Below, piece after piece: positions 44,201-53,903 of a stretch of 64,000 bases of DNA. The notes under the pieces were generated by a model that was given only the letters and a program-made list of their open reading frames with translations, did not search any database and was not told the DNA's origin. The translations under genes and the position numbers were made by a program. Within the stretch, counting starts at the first letter, position 1; the number at the start of each line of letters is the position of its first letter. This DNA is from Bacillus sp. UNC438CL73TsuS30 (GTDB lineage: Bacteria > Bacillota > Bacilli > Bacillales > Cytobacillaceae). The stretch is taken from positions 669,060 to 733,059 of the forward strand of contig NZ_KI535295.1 in assembly GCF_000482325.1 (NCBI RefSeq), given 5' to 3'.

Positions 44201-45328
44201 ATGAAATTTGTGCTAGCGCCAGATTCATTTAAGGAAAGTATGACTGCGAAAAATGCTGCCCTTGCAATGGAAAAAGGAATCAAAAAGGTTTTTCCTAATG
44301 CAGAATGTGTCATTGTTCCGATGGCAGATGGCGGGGAAGGTACTGTGGAATCCCTTGTGAGTTTGTCAAACGGCGAGGTCATCAAAACAGATGTAATCGG
44401 GCCATTAGGAAAAACTGTTACAGCAGAATATGGCCTTTTAGATGGAGGACAAACCGCAGTTATTGAAATGGCAAGTGCAAGTGGATTAGGACTTATAAAA
44501 CTTGAAGACCGAAATCCACTATTAACGACTACTTATGGAACAGGTCAATTAATTAAGCATGCCCTCGATATAGGTGTGAGCCGTTTTTTAATAGGAATTG
44601 GCGGAAGTGCTACCAATGATGGCGGAATGGGAATGCTTCAGGCACTTGGAGTTTCTTTTAAGGATCAAGATGGAGAAGAGCTTCCATTTGGCGGGGGCGC
44701 ATTGGACCAGTTACATTTGATTGACATAGGCGGATTGGATGAACGACTTAAAACGGCAAAGATTGATGTCGCTTGTGATGTAACCAACCCTTTAATTGGT
44801 GAAAATGGTGCGTCAGCCATTTTTGGTCCACAAAAAGGGGCAAACCCGGAAATGGTGAAACTCCTTGACCAAAATTTAGCTCATTTTGCCCAAGTCATAG
44901 AGACTCAACTGCACCTCGATATTGCCCAAACAGATGGTGCAGGAGCGGCTGGCGGACTTGGCGCAGGTTTATTGGCGTTTTTAAATGTCCGATTAAAAAA
45001 AGGGATTGAACTTGTCATCGAGTATACGGGACTTGAGGAGAAAATCATAGGGGCGGATTACGTTTTTACAGGAGAAGGCAGTATTGATGGTCAGACCTTG
45101 TTCGGTAAAACGCCGTACGGAGTGGCTGCAATTGCAAAGAAACACTCCGTTCCTGTAATTGCTTTTGCCGGTAGAATTGGTAATGGTGTTGAGGTATTAT
45201 ACAATAATGGATTTAACGCCATTATTGGTATCTTAAAAGGGGTTACCCCACTCGAGGAAGCTCTCAAATCAGGCCAAGAAAACTTAGCTTTTACTACAGA
45301 AAATATATGCCGGGTATTAAAGGGATAA
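44201..45328 (+). CDS. glxK: Glycerate kinase (GlxK/GarK family)
   Basis: 375 residues. N-terminal KFVLAPDSFKESMTAKNAA, then VPMADGGEGTVE, the phosphate-binding GIGGSATNDGGMGML (about 137-151), GAGAAGGLGAGL and FTGEGSIDGQTLFGKTP. The family makes 2-phosphoglycerate from D-glycerate, feeding glycolysis. ATG at 44201 follows a weak AAAAAGGACAG; a GTG at 44198 is adjacent. No permease is next to it. The gap 43986-44200 shows no gene. Confidence 0.94.
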   Translation: MKFVLAPDSFKESMTAKNAALAMEKGIKKVFPNAECVIVPMADGGEGTVESLVSLSNGEVIKTDVIGPLGKTVTAEYGLLDGGQTAVIEMASASGLGLIKLEDRNPLLTTTYGTGQLIKHALDIGVSRFLIGIGGSATNDGGMGMLQALGVSFKDQDGEELPFGGGALDQLHLIDIGGLDERLKTAKIDVACDVTNPLIGENGASAIFGPQKGANPEMVKLLDQNLAHFAQVIETQLHLDIAQTDGAGAAGGLGAGLLAFLNVRLKKGIELVIEYTGLEEKIIGADYVFTGEGSIDGQTLFGKTPYGVAAIAKKHSVPVIAFAGRIGNGVEVLYNNGFNAIIGILKGVTPLEEALKSGQENLAFTTENICRVLKG

Positions 45329-45443
45329 AGGCATAGTCAGTTATGGCAGTGGTAAGAATTTCACTTCGGTATTTATCGAGGATTCTCGCAGGATAAAGCT
45401 TTCGTTGCGAAAGCTTTTAAAATTAAGTTAACAAAGTAATTAA

Positions 45444-45476
45444 AACGCTGCTGTATGTTTGCAGCGTTTTTGTTTT
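45444..45476 (+). terminator. Terminator downstream of glycerate kinase
   Basis: AAACGCTGC / GCAGCGTTT stem with T-rich tail. It follows the gene by 115 bp. Confidence 0.85.
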
Positions 45477-45477
45477 T

Positions 45478-45506
45478 ACAAAAAAAAGCCTTGATTTCTC
45501 AAGGTT
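45478..45506 (-). terminator. Terminator of tRNA-Arg
   Basis: Minus strand: AACCTTGA, GAAA loop, TCAAGGC then seven T residues. Confidence 0.87.
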
Positions 45507-45511
45507 TTGTA

Positions 45512-45585
45512 CGTCCCGAAGAGGATTCGAACCTCCGACCTACAGTTTAGGAAACTGTTGCTCTATCCTGCTGAGCTATCGGGAC
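45512..45585 (-). tRNA. tRNA-Arg (anticodon CCT)
   Basis: 74 nt on the minus strand. Acceptor GTCCCGA/TCGGGAC, D-stem GCTC/GAGC, anticodon stem ACAGT/ACTGT with loop TTCCTAA (anticodon CCT, reads AGG), T-arm GGAGG-TTCGAAT-CCTCT with one U-G type pair, discriminator G. The 3' CCA is not encoded. Its first 18 nt recur at 45716-45733. Confidence 0.95.
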
Positions 45586-45715
45586 AAGTTGGAACTTAAT
45601 TATTTTGTTTACTACACCCAAATTTTACTCATATCCAGTCCTGACCTCAAAATGATTAATCAAGAAGCAGTTCGGTCAGTACGCTGAAGTATATTCATGG
45701 AAGCTAATTCATTCG

Positions 45716-45733
45716 TGCTGAGCTATCGGGACA
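45716..45733 (-). repeat. Direct repeat of the tRNA-Arg 5' end
   Basis: TGCTGAGCTATCGGGACA is identical to 45569-45586, i.e. the acceptor and D-arm start of the tRNA. The remainder of a tRNA is absent, so this is a truncated tRNA copy or an attachment-site-like scar. The 130 bp between the copies show no gene. Confidence 0.85.
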
Positions 45734-45778
45734 TATTTTTTGGAACGTCTTTTATTATAATAAATTGGATAAAAAAGG

Positions 45779-46525
45779 TCAATAAAAAGTTCTTTTATTT
45801 ACATGGTGCCTGACGACATGTGAAGTTTTCAGCCCCCTTTCTCTAAAAATTAGCCAAACAAGCAAGCTTAAAGTAATGAGCAGACCTTCCATCGATAAGA
45901 TATACCAAGGGTAGGGGCCGAGGATATCCAATAAACTGGCGGTAGTGGGTTTATGACTTAAAAACATGTAATTGCCGTCAACCAGTTTATTGATCAACAT
46001 GATGAATGGCAATAGCACATTTAGAAACACAAAGAGTTTGACTACAGACCAGATGGTCGGACGGTATCCATGCACCCAGGTGAAATACATCGGCACCCAA
46101 ATAATCATTAAATGTGTATAGAAAAAATGAAAAAAGCGAAAATGCGGAAAATCGTAATGTAATACCGGTGTAATGAGTGCCTGAGTTGCACCGAGCAATG
46201 CTGTGAAGAGTAAAATTTCATAGATTATTTTTTTGCGAGTAAGCAGAAGTAAAACAGTTAAGATTAGACTGATGTTGCAAAGTTCAAGAGGCAGGGCGGA
46301 GCTGAGTTCCCAGCTACCATTTATGAGCATCCAGGTATGATAGGTGATTTCAAAGACTAATAAGGAAAACGCTACTCCAATTTCTGCAGTCTTCCATTTT
46401 ATTTTATTTCGGAAAAGATAAATACAAGCTGTACCAATAATCAGGATAACGAGGATTGCAAAATGGCTGACTGAATACATTTTAAAGACATATCCATTAT
46501 TACTGCCACCAAACCATTTCTGCAT
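45779..46525 (-). CDS. YwaF-family integral membrane protein (TIGR02206)
   Basis: 248 residues with about seven helices. Family pattern: FKMYSVSHFAILVILI at the start, a W-x-x-x-x-G-x-W-x-L-S-x-x-L-P-L-x-L-C segment (LINGSWELSSALPLELCNIS, residues about 70-89), FPHFRFFHFFYTHLMIIW and a late P-Y-P-W-Y. Function unknown. ATG at 46525. Divergent from mutS, with a 21-bp repeat array between them. Confidence 0.88.
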   Translation of the reverse strand: MQKWFGGSNNGYVFKMYSVSHFAILVILIIGTACIYLFRNKIKWKTAEIGVAFSLLVFEITYHTWMLINGSWELSSALPLELCNISLILTVLLLLTRKKIIYEILLFTALLGATQALITPVLHYDFPHFRFFHFFYTHLMIIWVPMYFTWVHGYRPTIWSVVKLFVFLNVLLPFIMLINKLVDGNYMFLSHKPTTASLLDILGPYPWYILSMEGLLITLSLLVWLIFRERGLKTSHVVRHHVNKRTFY

Positions 46526-46649
46526 ACACCCACCCCAATTCTTTGGATTTTTCTATATAAAATAATATGCGGGTGAATCGATTGGCTAGACTAGGTAAAA
46601 ATTCAATGTTTTGTTTAAAAAATTCTTTACTGCAGCCTTTTGGAAAAGG

Positions 46650-46743
46650 TTTATCTGCGATAAATCGGACTTTATCTGCGATACTGAGTGATTTATCTGC
46701 GTAGCCGGACACTTTATCTGCGATAAACGCCATTTTATCTGCG
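46650..46743. repeat. Five copies of TTTATCTGCG at exact 21-bp spacing
   Basis: Copies start at 46650, 46671, 46692, 46713 and 46734; the 11 bp between them vary. Located between the ywaF-like gene and mutS. The 21-bp period keeps a minus-strand frame open as heptads (IADKVxF-like), but I treat it as intergenic repeat DNA. The gap 46526-46872 otherwise holds only the mutS control region. Confidence 0.9.
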
Positions 46744-46872
46744 AAACCGCCCCGCTCGTAATGAATATCCCCAAAAACTAACTTGGTAATTTCCACATGT
46801 GCCCCACGCCATCCCAATATGTTATAATAGTTTGTCGAAGATACTCGAAATGATGAAAACGTGGAGGTCATT

Positions 46873-49500
46873 ATGGCAGCTGGATATACGCCGATGATAC
46901 AACAATATTTAGCAGTGAAGGCAGATTATCAAGATGCCTTTTTATTTTTTCGCTTAGGCGATTTTTATGAAATGTTCTTTGATGATGCCATTAAAGCATC
47001 GCAAGAATTAGAGATTACCTTAACGAGCCGGGAAGGCGGAGCGGAAGACCGGATTCCGATGTGCGGCGTTCCGTACCATTCTGCGGCCAACTATATTGAA
47101 CAATTAATCGGTAAGGGCTATAAAGTAGCCATTTGCGAACAAACCGAAGACCCGAAACAGGCCAAAGGGGTTGTCCGCCGTGAAGTCGTGCAGCTGATCA
47201 CCCCTGGGACCGTGATGGAGGGCAAAGGGTTATCAGATAAAGAGAACAACTATATTGCTTCGATTACCGCTTTTGATGATCAAACTTATGGTTTTGCCTA
47301 CAACGATATTTCTACAGGGGAAAGCAAAGTAACATTGCTTTCAAACAACTTTGAAGAAGTACTCAATGAAATCGCCGTATTAAGTGCCAAAGAGGTAGTA
47401 GTGGCAAGCGATTTTGACGGGGGTCTTCAAAAGAAAATGCGTGAACGAGATGTTTTGGCGATTTCTTTTGAAGATAATAGTTCAATAGAAATGAATTTTG
47501 CCGTTCTGCTGGAGGATTTGAACCAGGATAAATTGAAGCAAGCTGCTGCAAGGCTTATTAACTATTTGTACCGCTCGCAAAAGCGCAGTCTCGACCATCT
47601 TCAACCCGTGACAACTTATCAAATCCATCAATATATGAAAATTGATTATTATTCAAAGCGAAATCTTGAGTTAACCGAAACCATTCGTTCAAAAGGGAAA
47701 AAAGGATCCTTATTATGGCTATTGGATGAGACGATGACCGCGATGGGCGGCAGGATGCTCAAACACTGGATTGACCGGCCTTTGATCAATAAAGAGGAAA
47801 TTGAGCATCGCCATACCCTGGTTGAAGTGCTATTGAATAACTATTTTGAGCGCCAAGAGCTTCGTGAAAAAATGAAAGAAGTTTACGACCTGGAACGTTT
47901 AGCGGGCCGTGTTGCATTCGGGAATGTAAATGCCAGGGACTTAGTCCAATTAAAACGTTCCCTCCTCCAAGTTCCATTTTTAAAACAAATTTTACAAAAC
48001 GTGCAAAATGAAGAAATGATTCAAATTGCGGAATCTCTTGATCCTTGTGAAGAAGTAACCGATTTGTTAGAGCAGGCGATTGTAGAAAATCCTCCGCTTT
48101 CGTTAAAAGAAGGAAACATCATTCGCGATGGTTATCATGAACAATTGGATCAATACCGGGATGCGAGCCGCAACGGGAAAACATGGATTGCACAATTGGA
48201 ACGGGAAGAGCGTGAAAAGACGGGCATTAAATCCTTGAAGGTCGGTTATAATCGCGTTTTTGGCTATTATATAGAAATAACCCGTGCGAATCTGCATCTT
48301 TTACAAGAAGGGCAGTACGAACGGAAACAAACCTTAACAAATGCCGAACGGTTTATTACACCGGAATTAAAGGAAAAAGAAGCGTTAATTTTACAAGCGG
48401 AAGAAAAATGCGGGGAGCTCGAATATGAGCTTTTTACTGAAATCCGTGAAATCGTTAAAGAGCAGATTCCAAGATTGCAAGCATTAGCCAAAGCAGTTAG
48501 TGAACTTGATGTCCTACAGTGCTTTGCACAGGTAAGCGAAGAACGCCGTTATGTGAAACCGGAATTTTCAGATGAACGCCGTGTTGTTATAAGGGATGGC
48601 CGTCACCCGGTTGTCGAAAAAGTTCTTAACTCACAGGAATATGTTCCGAATGACTGCTATATGGATGGTGATCGCGAAGTTCTTCTCATCACAGGACCAA
48701 ACATGTCCGGTAAAAGTACGTATATGCGTCAGATTGCGTTAACGGCAATCCTTGCGCAGATTGGCTGTTATGTGCCGGCTGAAGAAGCTGTTCTGCCGAT
48801 TTTTGATCAGGTATTTACCCGGATCGGGGCGGCAGACGATTTAATTTCCGGGCAGAGTACATTCATGGTCGAAATGCTTGAAGCCAGAAATGCGATTGTC
48901 AATGCAACACAAAACAGTTTGATTCTGTTTGATGAAATCGGCCGCGGAACTTCCACATATGATGGAATGGCGTTGGCACAAGCGATCATTGAATACATTC
49001 ATACCCGAATTGGGGCGAAAACACTTTTTTCAACCCATTATCATGAATTAACTGTATTAGAAGAAGGGCTTTCGAAACTGACGAACATCCACGTTAGCGC
49101 GATTGAGCATAATGGCAAGGTTGTTTTCCTTCATAAAATAAAAGAAGGTCCTGCGGATAAGAGTTACGGGATTCATGTTGCCCAGTTGGCGGAGCTGCCG
49201 CCGGAATTGATCGACCGGGCAAATGAGATATTGACGGCGTTAGAGCAGCCGGATATTCAGGTAATTCCAAGGAAATCGGAGGCACCTGTAATCGTGGCTA
49301 ATACGGAAAAAAACGAAACAGTTGTAGTCGAACAGCCGGCTCAGTTATCCTTTTTCGATGAACCTGCTGAGAAGAAGAAAACGGACCTATTATCAAAAGA
49401 AAAACGTGTGTTAGATAAAATTAAAGAAATAGATTTATTGGATGTAACACCACTTCAGGCGATTAATTTGTTGTACGAGCTCCATAAAAAGTTGAAATAG
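46873..49500 (+). CDS. mutS: DNA mismatch repair protein MutS
   Basis: 875 residues from ATG 46873, 5 nt after GGAGGT. Mismatch-reading motif [15 protein letters not shown] (Phe-x-Glu) near residue 30. Walker [12 protein letters not shown] near residue 604, Walker [14 protein letters not shown], and the helix-turn-helix dimer region [14 protein letters not shown] at the end. It recognises mispairs and recruits MutL. mutL follows 12 bp later. The start differs from the in-frame GTG at 46861, which lies within the ribosome site. Confidence 0.98.
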   Translation: MAAGYTPMIQQYLAVKADYQDAFLFFRLGDFYEMFFDDAIKASQELEITLTSREGGAEDRIPMCGVPYHSAANYIEQLIGKGYKVAICEQTEDPKQAKGVVRREVVQLITPGTVMEGKGLSDKENNYIASITAFDDQTYGFAYNDISTGESKVTLLSNNFEEVLNEIAVLSAKEVVVASDFDGGLQKKMRERDVLAISFEDNSSIEMNFAVLLEDLNQDKLKQAAARLINYLYRSQKRSLDHLQPVTTYQIHQYMKIDYYSKRNLELTETIRSKGKKGSLLWLLDETMTAMGGRMLKHWIDRPLINKEEIEHRHTLVEVLLNNYFERQELREKMKEVYDLERLAGRVAFGNVNARDLVQLKRSLLQVPFLKQILQNVQNEEMIQIAESLDPCEEVTDLLEQAIVENPPLSLKEGNIIRDGYHEQLDQYRDASRNGKTWIAQLEREEREKTGIKSLKVGYNRVFGYYIEITRANLHLLQEGQYERKQTLTNAERFITPELKEKEALILQAEEKCGELEYELFTEIREIVKEQIPRLQALAKAVSELDVLQCFAQVSEERRYVKPEFSDERRVVIRDGRHPVVEKVLNSQEYVPNDCYMDGDREVLLITGPNMSGKSTYMRQIALTAILAQIGCYVPAEEAVLPIFDQVFTRIGAADDLISGQSTFMVEMLEARNAIVNATQNSLILFDEIGRGTSTYDGMALAQAIIEYIHTRIGAKTLFSTHYHELTVLEEGLSKLTNIHVSAIEHNGKVVFLHKIKEGPADKSYGIHVAQLAELPPELIDRANEILTALEQPDIQVIPRKSEAPVIVANTEKNETVVVEQPAQLSFFDEPAEKKKTDLLSKEKRVLDKIKEIDLLDVTPLQAINLLYELHKKLK

Positions 49501-49512
49501 GGGGTGACGTAA

Positions 49513-51393
49513 ATGGGCAAGATAATTCAATTGGATGATATCCTGTCCAATAAAATTGCCGCGGGGGAAGTTGTTGAACGACCTGCATCTGTTGTAAAAG
49601 AGTTAGTGGAAAATGCGATTGATGCCGGAAGTACGGTAATTGAAATTGAGGTCGAAGAAGCAGGCCTTGCGAAAATCCGTATCACGGATAATGGCTACGG
49701 GATTGAAGAAGACGATGTGTTAATCGCATTTCAGCGCCATGCCACAAGTAAAATCAAGAATGAAAGTGACCTCTTCCGAATCCGGACACTTGGGTTCCGC
49801 GGAGAAGCCCTGCCAAGTATCGCATCCGTTGCAAGGTTAGAGATGAAAACTTCAACAGGAGAAGGTGCCGGAAATCGAGTCTTGATTGAAGGCGGAAAGG
49901 TCGAAGTATTTGAAAAAGCATCAAGCCGCCGCGGTACTGATATTACGATTACGGATTTATTTTTCAACACGCCTGCCCGCTTGAAATATATGAAAACCAT
50001 CCATACTGAGCTTGGGAATATTACGGACGTGGTGAACCGTTTGGCGCTATCACATCCAGAGGTGGCTTTTCGCTTAATTCATAATGAACGGAAATTGCTG
50101 CAAACGAACGGGAACGGTGATGTTCGTCAAGTTTTGGCGTCCATATATGGTCTAGGGATTGCTAAACAGCTGGTGCCAATAACAGGATCGTCACTTGATT
50201 ATAAAATTAGCGGGTTTGCTTCCATGCCGGAAGTAACGCGGGCATCACGAAACTATATCTCAACAATGATCAATGGCCGTTTTATTAAAAACTATCCATT
50301 GGCGAAGGCCATTCAAGAAGGCTATCATACATTGCTGCCGATTGGGCGCTTTCCGATTGTCCTTCTAAACATCGAGATGGATCCACTGCTGGTTGATGTG
50401 AACGTGCACCCTTCGAAAATGGAGGTTAGGATTAGTAAGGAAGCGGAGTTAAATGAGCTGGTAACATCGATCATCAAAGAGACGTTTAAATCGAAGATTC
50501 TAATTCCTACTGCTTATACGGTTGCAAAAAAAGAAATGCCGAAGTCGGAGCAGACTTCATTGGTTCTGGATGAGGGAACAAGGGAAATACCAGCAGTGAA
50601 GGAAATGGAGCCGCAGTCTATTCCGGCTCCGGTAATTCAGGAAACCCGACCTCGGCTGGAATCAACATTTTTTAATCCTCCGATTCAAAAAGAACCGGAA
50701 ACCTGGGATTTTCCAGAATCGTTTAAAGAGTTTCATGAAGAACCTAATGAGCAGGAGATGGAAGAAGAATCGTTCTCCGAACCGCCTGAGGTTGAAGAGC
50801 AAAATGAAAGTAGGGTACCGCGAATGTACCCAATTGGGCAAATGCACGGAACGTATATTTTTGCCCAAAATGAAAATGGCTTATATATCATCGATCAGCA
50901 TGCCGCCCAGGAACGGTTGAAGTATGAATACTTCCGTGAAAAGGTTGGACAGGTGGCTTCTGAATTACAGGAAATGCTGGTTCCGTTAACCTTTGAATAT
51001 TCCACAGATGACTTTTTGAAAATTAATGAAAACATCCATGAACTTGAAAATGTCGGTGTTTTTCTTGAAGAGTTTGGATTGAATAGTTTTATCGTCCGTT
51101 CTCACCCGCAATGGCTGCCAAAAGGTGAGGAAAAGGAAATCATTGAAGAGATGATTGAGCAGCTTCTTTCGATGAAAAAGGTTGATATAAAAAAACTCCG
51201 CGAGGAAGCGGCAATCATGATGAGCTGTAAGGCTTCCATCAAAGCCAACCGTCATTTGCGCAATGATGAAATCCAAGCGTTGCTTGATGACTTGAGAAAA
51301 GCATCGGACCCGTTTACGTGTCCGCATGGAAGACCGATCATTGTGCATTATTCCTCATATGATATGGAGAAGATGTTTAAACGGGTAATGTAA
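49513..51393 (+). CDS. mutL: DNA mismatch repair endonuclease MutL
   Basis: 626 residues. GHKL ATPase motifs: [27 protein letters not shown] and [15 protein letters not shown] Pro/Glu-rich linker spans about residues 330-430. The C-terminal domain keeps the metal-dependent nicking motif DQHA-x2-E-x4-E ([13 protein letters not shown]) plus SCKASIKAN and CPHGRP, so it is a nicking MutL as in bacteria without MutH. Overlaps no gene; GGGGTGAC lies before the ATG. Confidence 0.98.
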   Translation: MGKIIQLDDILSNKIAAGEVVERPASVVKELVENAIDAGSTVIEIEVEEAGLAKIRITDNGYGIEEDDVLIAFQRHATSKIKNESDLFRIRTLGFRGEALPSIASVARLEMKTSTGEGAGNRVLIEGGKVEVFEKASSRRGTDITITDLFFNTPARLKYMKTIHTELGNITDVVNRLALSHPEVAFRLIHNERKLLQTNGNGDVRQVLASIYGLGIAKQLVPITGSSLDYKISGFASMPEVTRASRNYISTMINGRFIKNYPLAKAIQEGYHTLLPIGRFPIVLLNIEMDPLLVDVNVHPSKMEVRISKEAELNELVTSIIKETFKSKILIPTAYTVAKKEMPKSEQTSLVLDEGTREIPAVKEMEPQSIPAPVIQETRPRLESTFFNPPIQKEPETWDFPESFKEFHEEPNEQEMEEESFSEPPEVEEQNESRVPRMYPIGQMHGTYIFAQNENGLYIIDQHAAQERLKYEYFREKVGQVASELQEMLVPLTFEYSTDDFLKINENIHELENVGVFLEEFGLNSFIVRSHPQWLPKGEEKEIIEEMIEQLLSMKKVDIKKLREEAAIMMSCKASIKANRHLRNDEIQALLDDLRKASDPFTCPHGRPIIVHYSSYDMEKMFKRVM

Positions 51394-51394
51394 G

Positions 51395-51423
51395 AAGAGC
51401 CAGGCAATTCGCCTGGTTCTTTA
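51395..51423 (+). terminator. Terminator after mutL
   Basis: AGCCAGGC / GCCTGGTT with short loop, then CTTTAATATT. Confidence 0.75.
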
Positions 51424-51532
51424 ATATTAAAAAAAATTTATACCTAGCAGGTTATGGGGAAACGAATATTGAATATAATTATGTTTGGGTTTGATTCAAA
51501 CATTAATTTTAAAGATTGTCGAGGAAAAAAAC

Positions 51533-52420
51533 ATGAAAATTCAACTAAGAGCGGATTTAATGCTTCTTATGATTACATTTTTTTGGGGTGCGTCTATTTT
51601 ACTTACGAAGATTGCCCTCTATCATATGGAAGAATATAATTTAATCTCCTTGCGTTTTATGATTGCATTTCTTGTATCAGGGATTGTATTCTATAAACAC
51701 TTATTAAAAATTAATTTTCAAACAGTAAAATATGCATTTATATTAGCATCTATTTTGTTTTTTGTTTATGTTTTTGCTACTTTCGGTACAAAGTATACAT
51801 CCGTTTCGAATGCTGGTTTTTTAATGAGTTTAACCGTCATTTTTATTCCTGTTATATCCACCATATTTTTAAAACAAAAGCCTGAAAAAAAGGTTGGATG
51901 GGCGATTGCTTTAGCACTATGTGGTATAGGGCTTTTAACATTAAATAACCAATTCAAAATAGCATATGGTGATTTATTATGTATCCTTTGTGCTTTATTT
52001 TATGCGATTCATATCATTGTTACGGGAAAGATAGCAGGAAATGTTAATCCTATTTCTATAGGAGTCTTGCAGCTTGGTTTTGTTGGAGTTTTTAGTACCA
52101 TTTTCTCCTTACTTATGGAAAAGCCTAAATTGCCGGACAATCCGGAAGCATGGTTATCCACTCTCGTCTTAAGTATTTTTTGTACAGGTATTCCTTTTAT
52201 TGTTCAAATCATTGCACAACAATATACTACCCCTACTCATGCTGGACTTATTTTTACATTAGAACCTGTTTTTTCATCAGGATTTGCCTTCATTTTTACA
52301 GGGGAATCTCTTTCAAACAAAGGTTACCTGGGTGCAATGCTATTATTAATCAGTGTGCTGATTGCCGAATTAGATTTTAAAAGTCTATTAAAAGTAAATT
52401 ATAGGAAAAACATAGAATAA
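51533..52420 (+). CDS. DMT-superfamily transporter (EamA family)
   Basis: 295 residues from ATG 51533 (CGAGGA 7 nt upstream; an earlier ATG at 51485 has no ribosome site). Ten helices in two EamA repeats. Repeat 1 starts LMLLMITFFWGASILLTKIAL; repeat 2 from about residue 148 (YGDLLCILCALFYAIHIIVTGKIAG). These are drug/metabolite exporters of unknown substrate. First of the accessory genes inserted between mutL and mreBH. Confidence 0.88.
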   Translation: MKIQLRADLMLLMITFFWGASILLTKIALYHMEEYNLISLRFMIAFLVSGIVFYKHLLKINFQTVKYAFILASILFFVYVFATFGTKYTSVSNAGFLMSLTVIFIPVISTIFLKQKPEKKVGWAIALALCGIGLLTLNNQFKIAYGDLLCILCALFYAIHIIVTGKIAGNVNPISIGVLQLGFVGVFSTIFSLLMEKPKLPDNPEAWLSTLVLSIFCTGIPFIVQIIAQQYTTPTHAGLIFTLEPVFSSGFAFIFTGESLSNKGYLGAMLLLISVLIAELDFKSLLKVNYRKNIE

Positions 52421-52429
52421 GTATGATGC

Positions 52430-52462
52430 AAAAAGTCAGGCAGTTTGCCTGGCTTTTGCATG
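52430..52462 (+). terminator. Terminator after EamA gene
   Basis: AAAAGTCAGGCA / TGCCTGGCTTTT hairpin with 3-nt loop. Confidence 0.82.
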
Positions 52463-52656
52463 TAAAATTTTTTTTATTTTACTTGCCATTAGTTGATTTG
52501 TTAAAAGAAATTAAGAATGGCAAGGTCACTGGCGTTTGAATATTACTATTGTACGGATACCAAATTTTTTTCGTCGTACAAATATGTATGTTGGCATTGG
52601 TGGGGAAATATGATTAAATGAATTTTAAATATTGAATAATTTAAAGGGGGATCGAA

Positions 52657-53277
52657 ATGCCACCGATTGTATCTGACGCTCATAAAGAGAACAAAAAGAA
52701 GGAAATTTTGAATAGTGCATTTGTGTGTTTTGCCAAAAAAGGATTTCAAGAGGCAACTATTAATGATATTGTTGAACATTCGGGTATTAGTAAGGGAGCC
52801 ATTTATAATTATTTTAAAAGCAAGGATGAAATTTATCTGGAATTGATGAGTAATCAAACTGTTCAAGTATATGAGAATAAGAAACTGGAATTATCGAAAA
52901 AAAAGTCAGCGATTGAAAAATTAAATTTCTGGTTTGATGCTTACCTTGAAATGGATCCTTTTTTGGAAGAAAATAAAGCGCATTTCGCGATTCATATTGA
53001 GTTTAAGCTTCATGCTTCCAGAAATCCGGAGTTAATGGAAGTTCTAAACGAACGCCGCCATAAATATTTTGTTAGGGAAATTGCCGAGATTATTTCAGAG
53101 GGGCAGATGGCTGGTGAGATTAAGCAAAATGTTCAGCCTGAAGTTTTTGCAGATTTATTTTGGTCCGTTATAGATGGAGTAGTTTCTCAAACGATTGTCT
53201 ACAAAGATTATCCATATCAACAGACAATAAACGAAGTGAAGGAAATGTATTTACAAAGAATAATGACTACTTCTTAA
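52657..53277 (+). CDS. TetR/AcrR-family transcriptional regulator
   Basis: 206 residues. N-terminal HTH (about 12-60): KEILNSAFVCFAKKGFQEATINDIVEHSGISKGAIYNYFKSKDEIYLEL. The C-terminal ligand domain contains a second-half DLFWSVIDGVVSQ dimer helix. ATG preceded by AAAGGGGG. Three 18-bp operator-like palindromes lie directly downstream (53334-53517), before a 56-codon gene. An imperfect inverted repeat TTGTACG ... CGTACAA at about 52551-52582 lies upstream and may be another control site. Effector unknown. Confidence 0.92.
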   Translation: MPPIVSDAHKENKKKEILNSAFVCFAKKGFQEATINDIVEHSGISKGAIYNYFKSKDEIYLELMSNQTVQVYENKKLELSKKKSAIEKLNFWFDAYLEMDPFLEENKAHFAIHIEFKLHASRNPELMEVLNERRHKYFVREIAEIISEGQMAGEIKQNVQPEVFADLFWSVIDGVVSQTIVYKDYPYQQTINEVKEMYLQRIMTTS

Positions 53278-53333
53278 ATATTTTTGTCTCCAGCTAAAGG
53301 GATATTGAAAAATTTGGAAGTTTGAATTAAAAT

Positions 53334-53351
53334 AAACCTAACAGTCGGTTT
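53334..53351. promoter_or_regulatory. TetR-type operator-like site 1
   Basis: AAACCTAACAGTCGGTTT, palindromic ends AAACC/GGTTT; the most degenerate of three related sites. Confidence 0.5.
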
Positions 53352-53384
53352 TTTTTAAGGTTAAGTTTGTTTTTCATCCTAAAA

Positions 53385-53402
53385 AAACCGTCTGATCGTT
53401 TT
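53385..53402. promoter_or_regulatory. TetR-type operator-like site 2
   Basis: AAACCGTCTGATCGTTTT, differs by one base from site 3; fits the AACCG-N-C-N-G-N-TCG-TT palindrome common for TetR regulators. Confidence 0.65.
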
Positions 53403-53499
53403 TTTAAAACAGGCTCTTACAGGTAGAACAGGGTCGACATTGAAATTTGTGTTCATTGCAGTTGGAACATTTTTAAGACATAATCATAAAATTTAATAT

Positions 53500-53517
53500 A
53501 AACCGTCTGGTCGTTTT
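53500..53517. promoter_or_regulatory. TetR-type operator-like site 3
   Basis: AAACCGTCTGGTCGTTTT, placed 39 bp before the GTG of the 56-residue gene, where it would block its promoter. Confidence 0.68.
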
Positions 53518-53555
53518 ATTTATAAAAGAACAAATTGCAAAGGAGGGAAAGAACA

Positions 53556-53726
53556 GTGCCGCCTTATGAATACCAAATATTTCTTGAAACCACAAAAAAG
53601 GAATTGGAAAGAAAAGCGGAAAATGCTTGGATTCATTTAAATCATCACCAACAAAAACACAAAGACGCAATTTCCGAAGATAAATACTATGGATTATTAA
53701 TCAAAATAATGAGGCTCCTAAAATGA
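53556..53726 (+). CDS. Small helical protein controlled by TetR-like sites
   Basis: 56 residues starting MPPYEYQIFLETTKKELERKA (quoted to 20: through K) and continuing with an amphipathic, charged helix rich in Lys, Glu and His; no Cys, no signal peptide. GTG at 53556 with AAGGAGG 9 nt upstream. I do not recognise a family. An efflux pump or enzyme would be expected behind such operators; only this short gene is present. The gap 53727-53903 holds a terminator and no certain gene. Confidence 0.7.
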   Translation: MPPYEYQIFLETTKKELERKAENAWIHLNHHQQKHKDAISEDKYYGLLIKIMRLLK

Positions 53727-53736
53727 TCTTATGAAT

Positions 53737-53785
53737 TAAAAAAGAAGACGTTTGAACAAATCTAGTTCTGAACGTCTTCTTCCGC
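53737..53785 (-). terminator. Terminator of the pentapeptide-repeat gene transcript
   Basis: GAAGACGTT(x)GAAC and its complement around 53746-53783; the T-run lies on the minus strand (AAAAAA at 53738-53743 on +), so it acts mainly on minus-strand transcripts. Confidence 0.75.
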
Positions 53786-53903
53786 TTGAAACCATTAGCA
53801 ATATTCATATGTTAATCCATGACCAAAAGGAATTTCCTCACTCTTGAATTCTTGAACTACACTAAAGAATACCCACATACAATTTAGCATTTCATCACCC
53901 TAG

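Noticed and set aside
44050..44385. 111-codon minus-strand frame over the glycerate kinase start
   Set aside because: Shadow of the coding strand; no family features.
46500..46871. 123-codon minus-strand frame between ywaF-like gene and mutS with heptad ADK repeats
   Set aside because: It stays open because of the 21-bp repeat period, overlaps both the mutS ribosome site and the ywaF-like start, and lacks a ribosome site of its own.
53794..53880. 27-codon minus-strand frame starting MWVFF as a third member of the MWxIT family
   Set aside because: Similarity stops after three residues and no ribosome site is visible.
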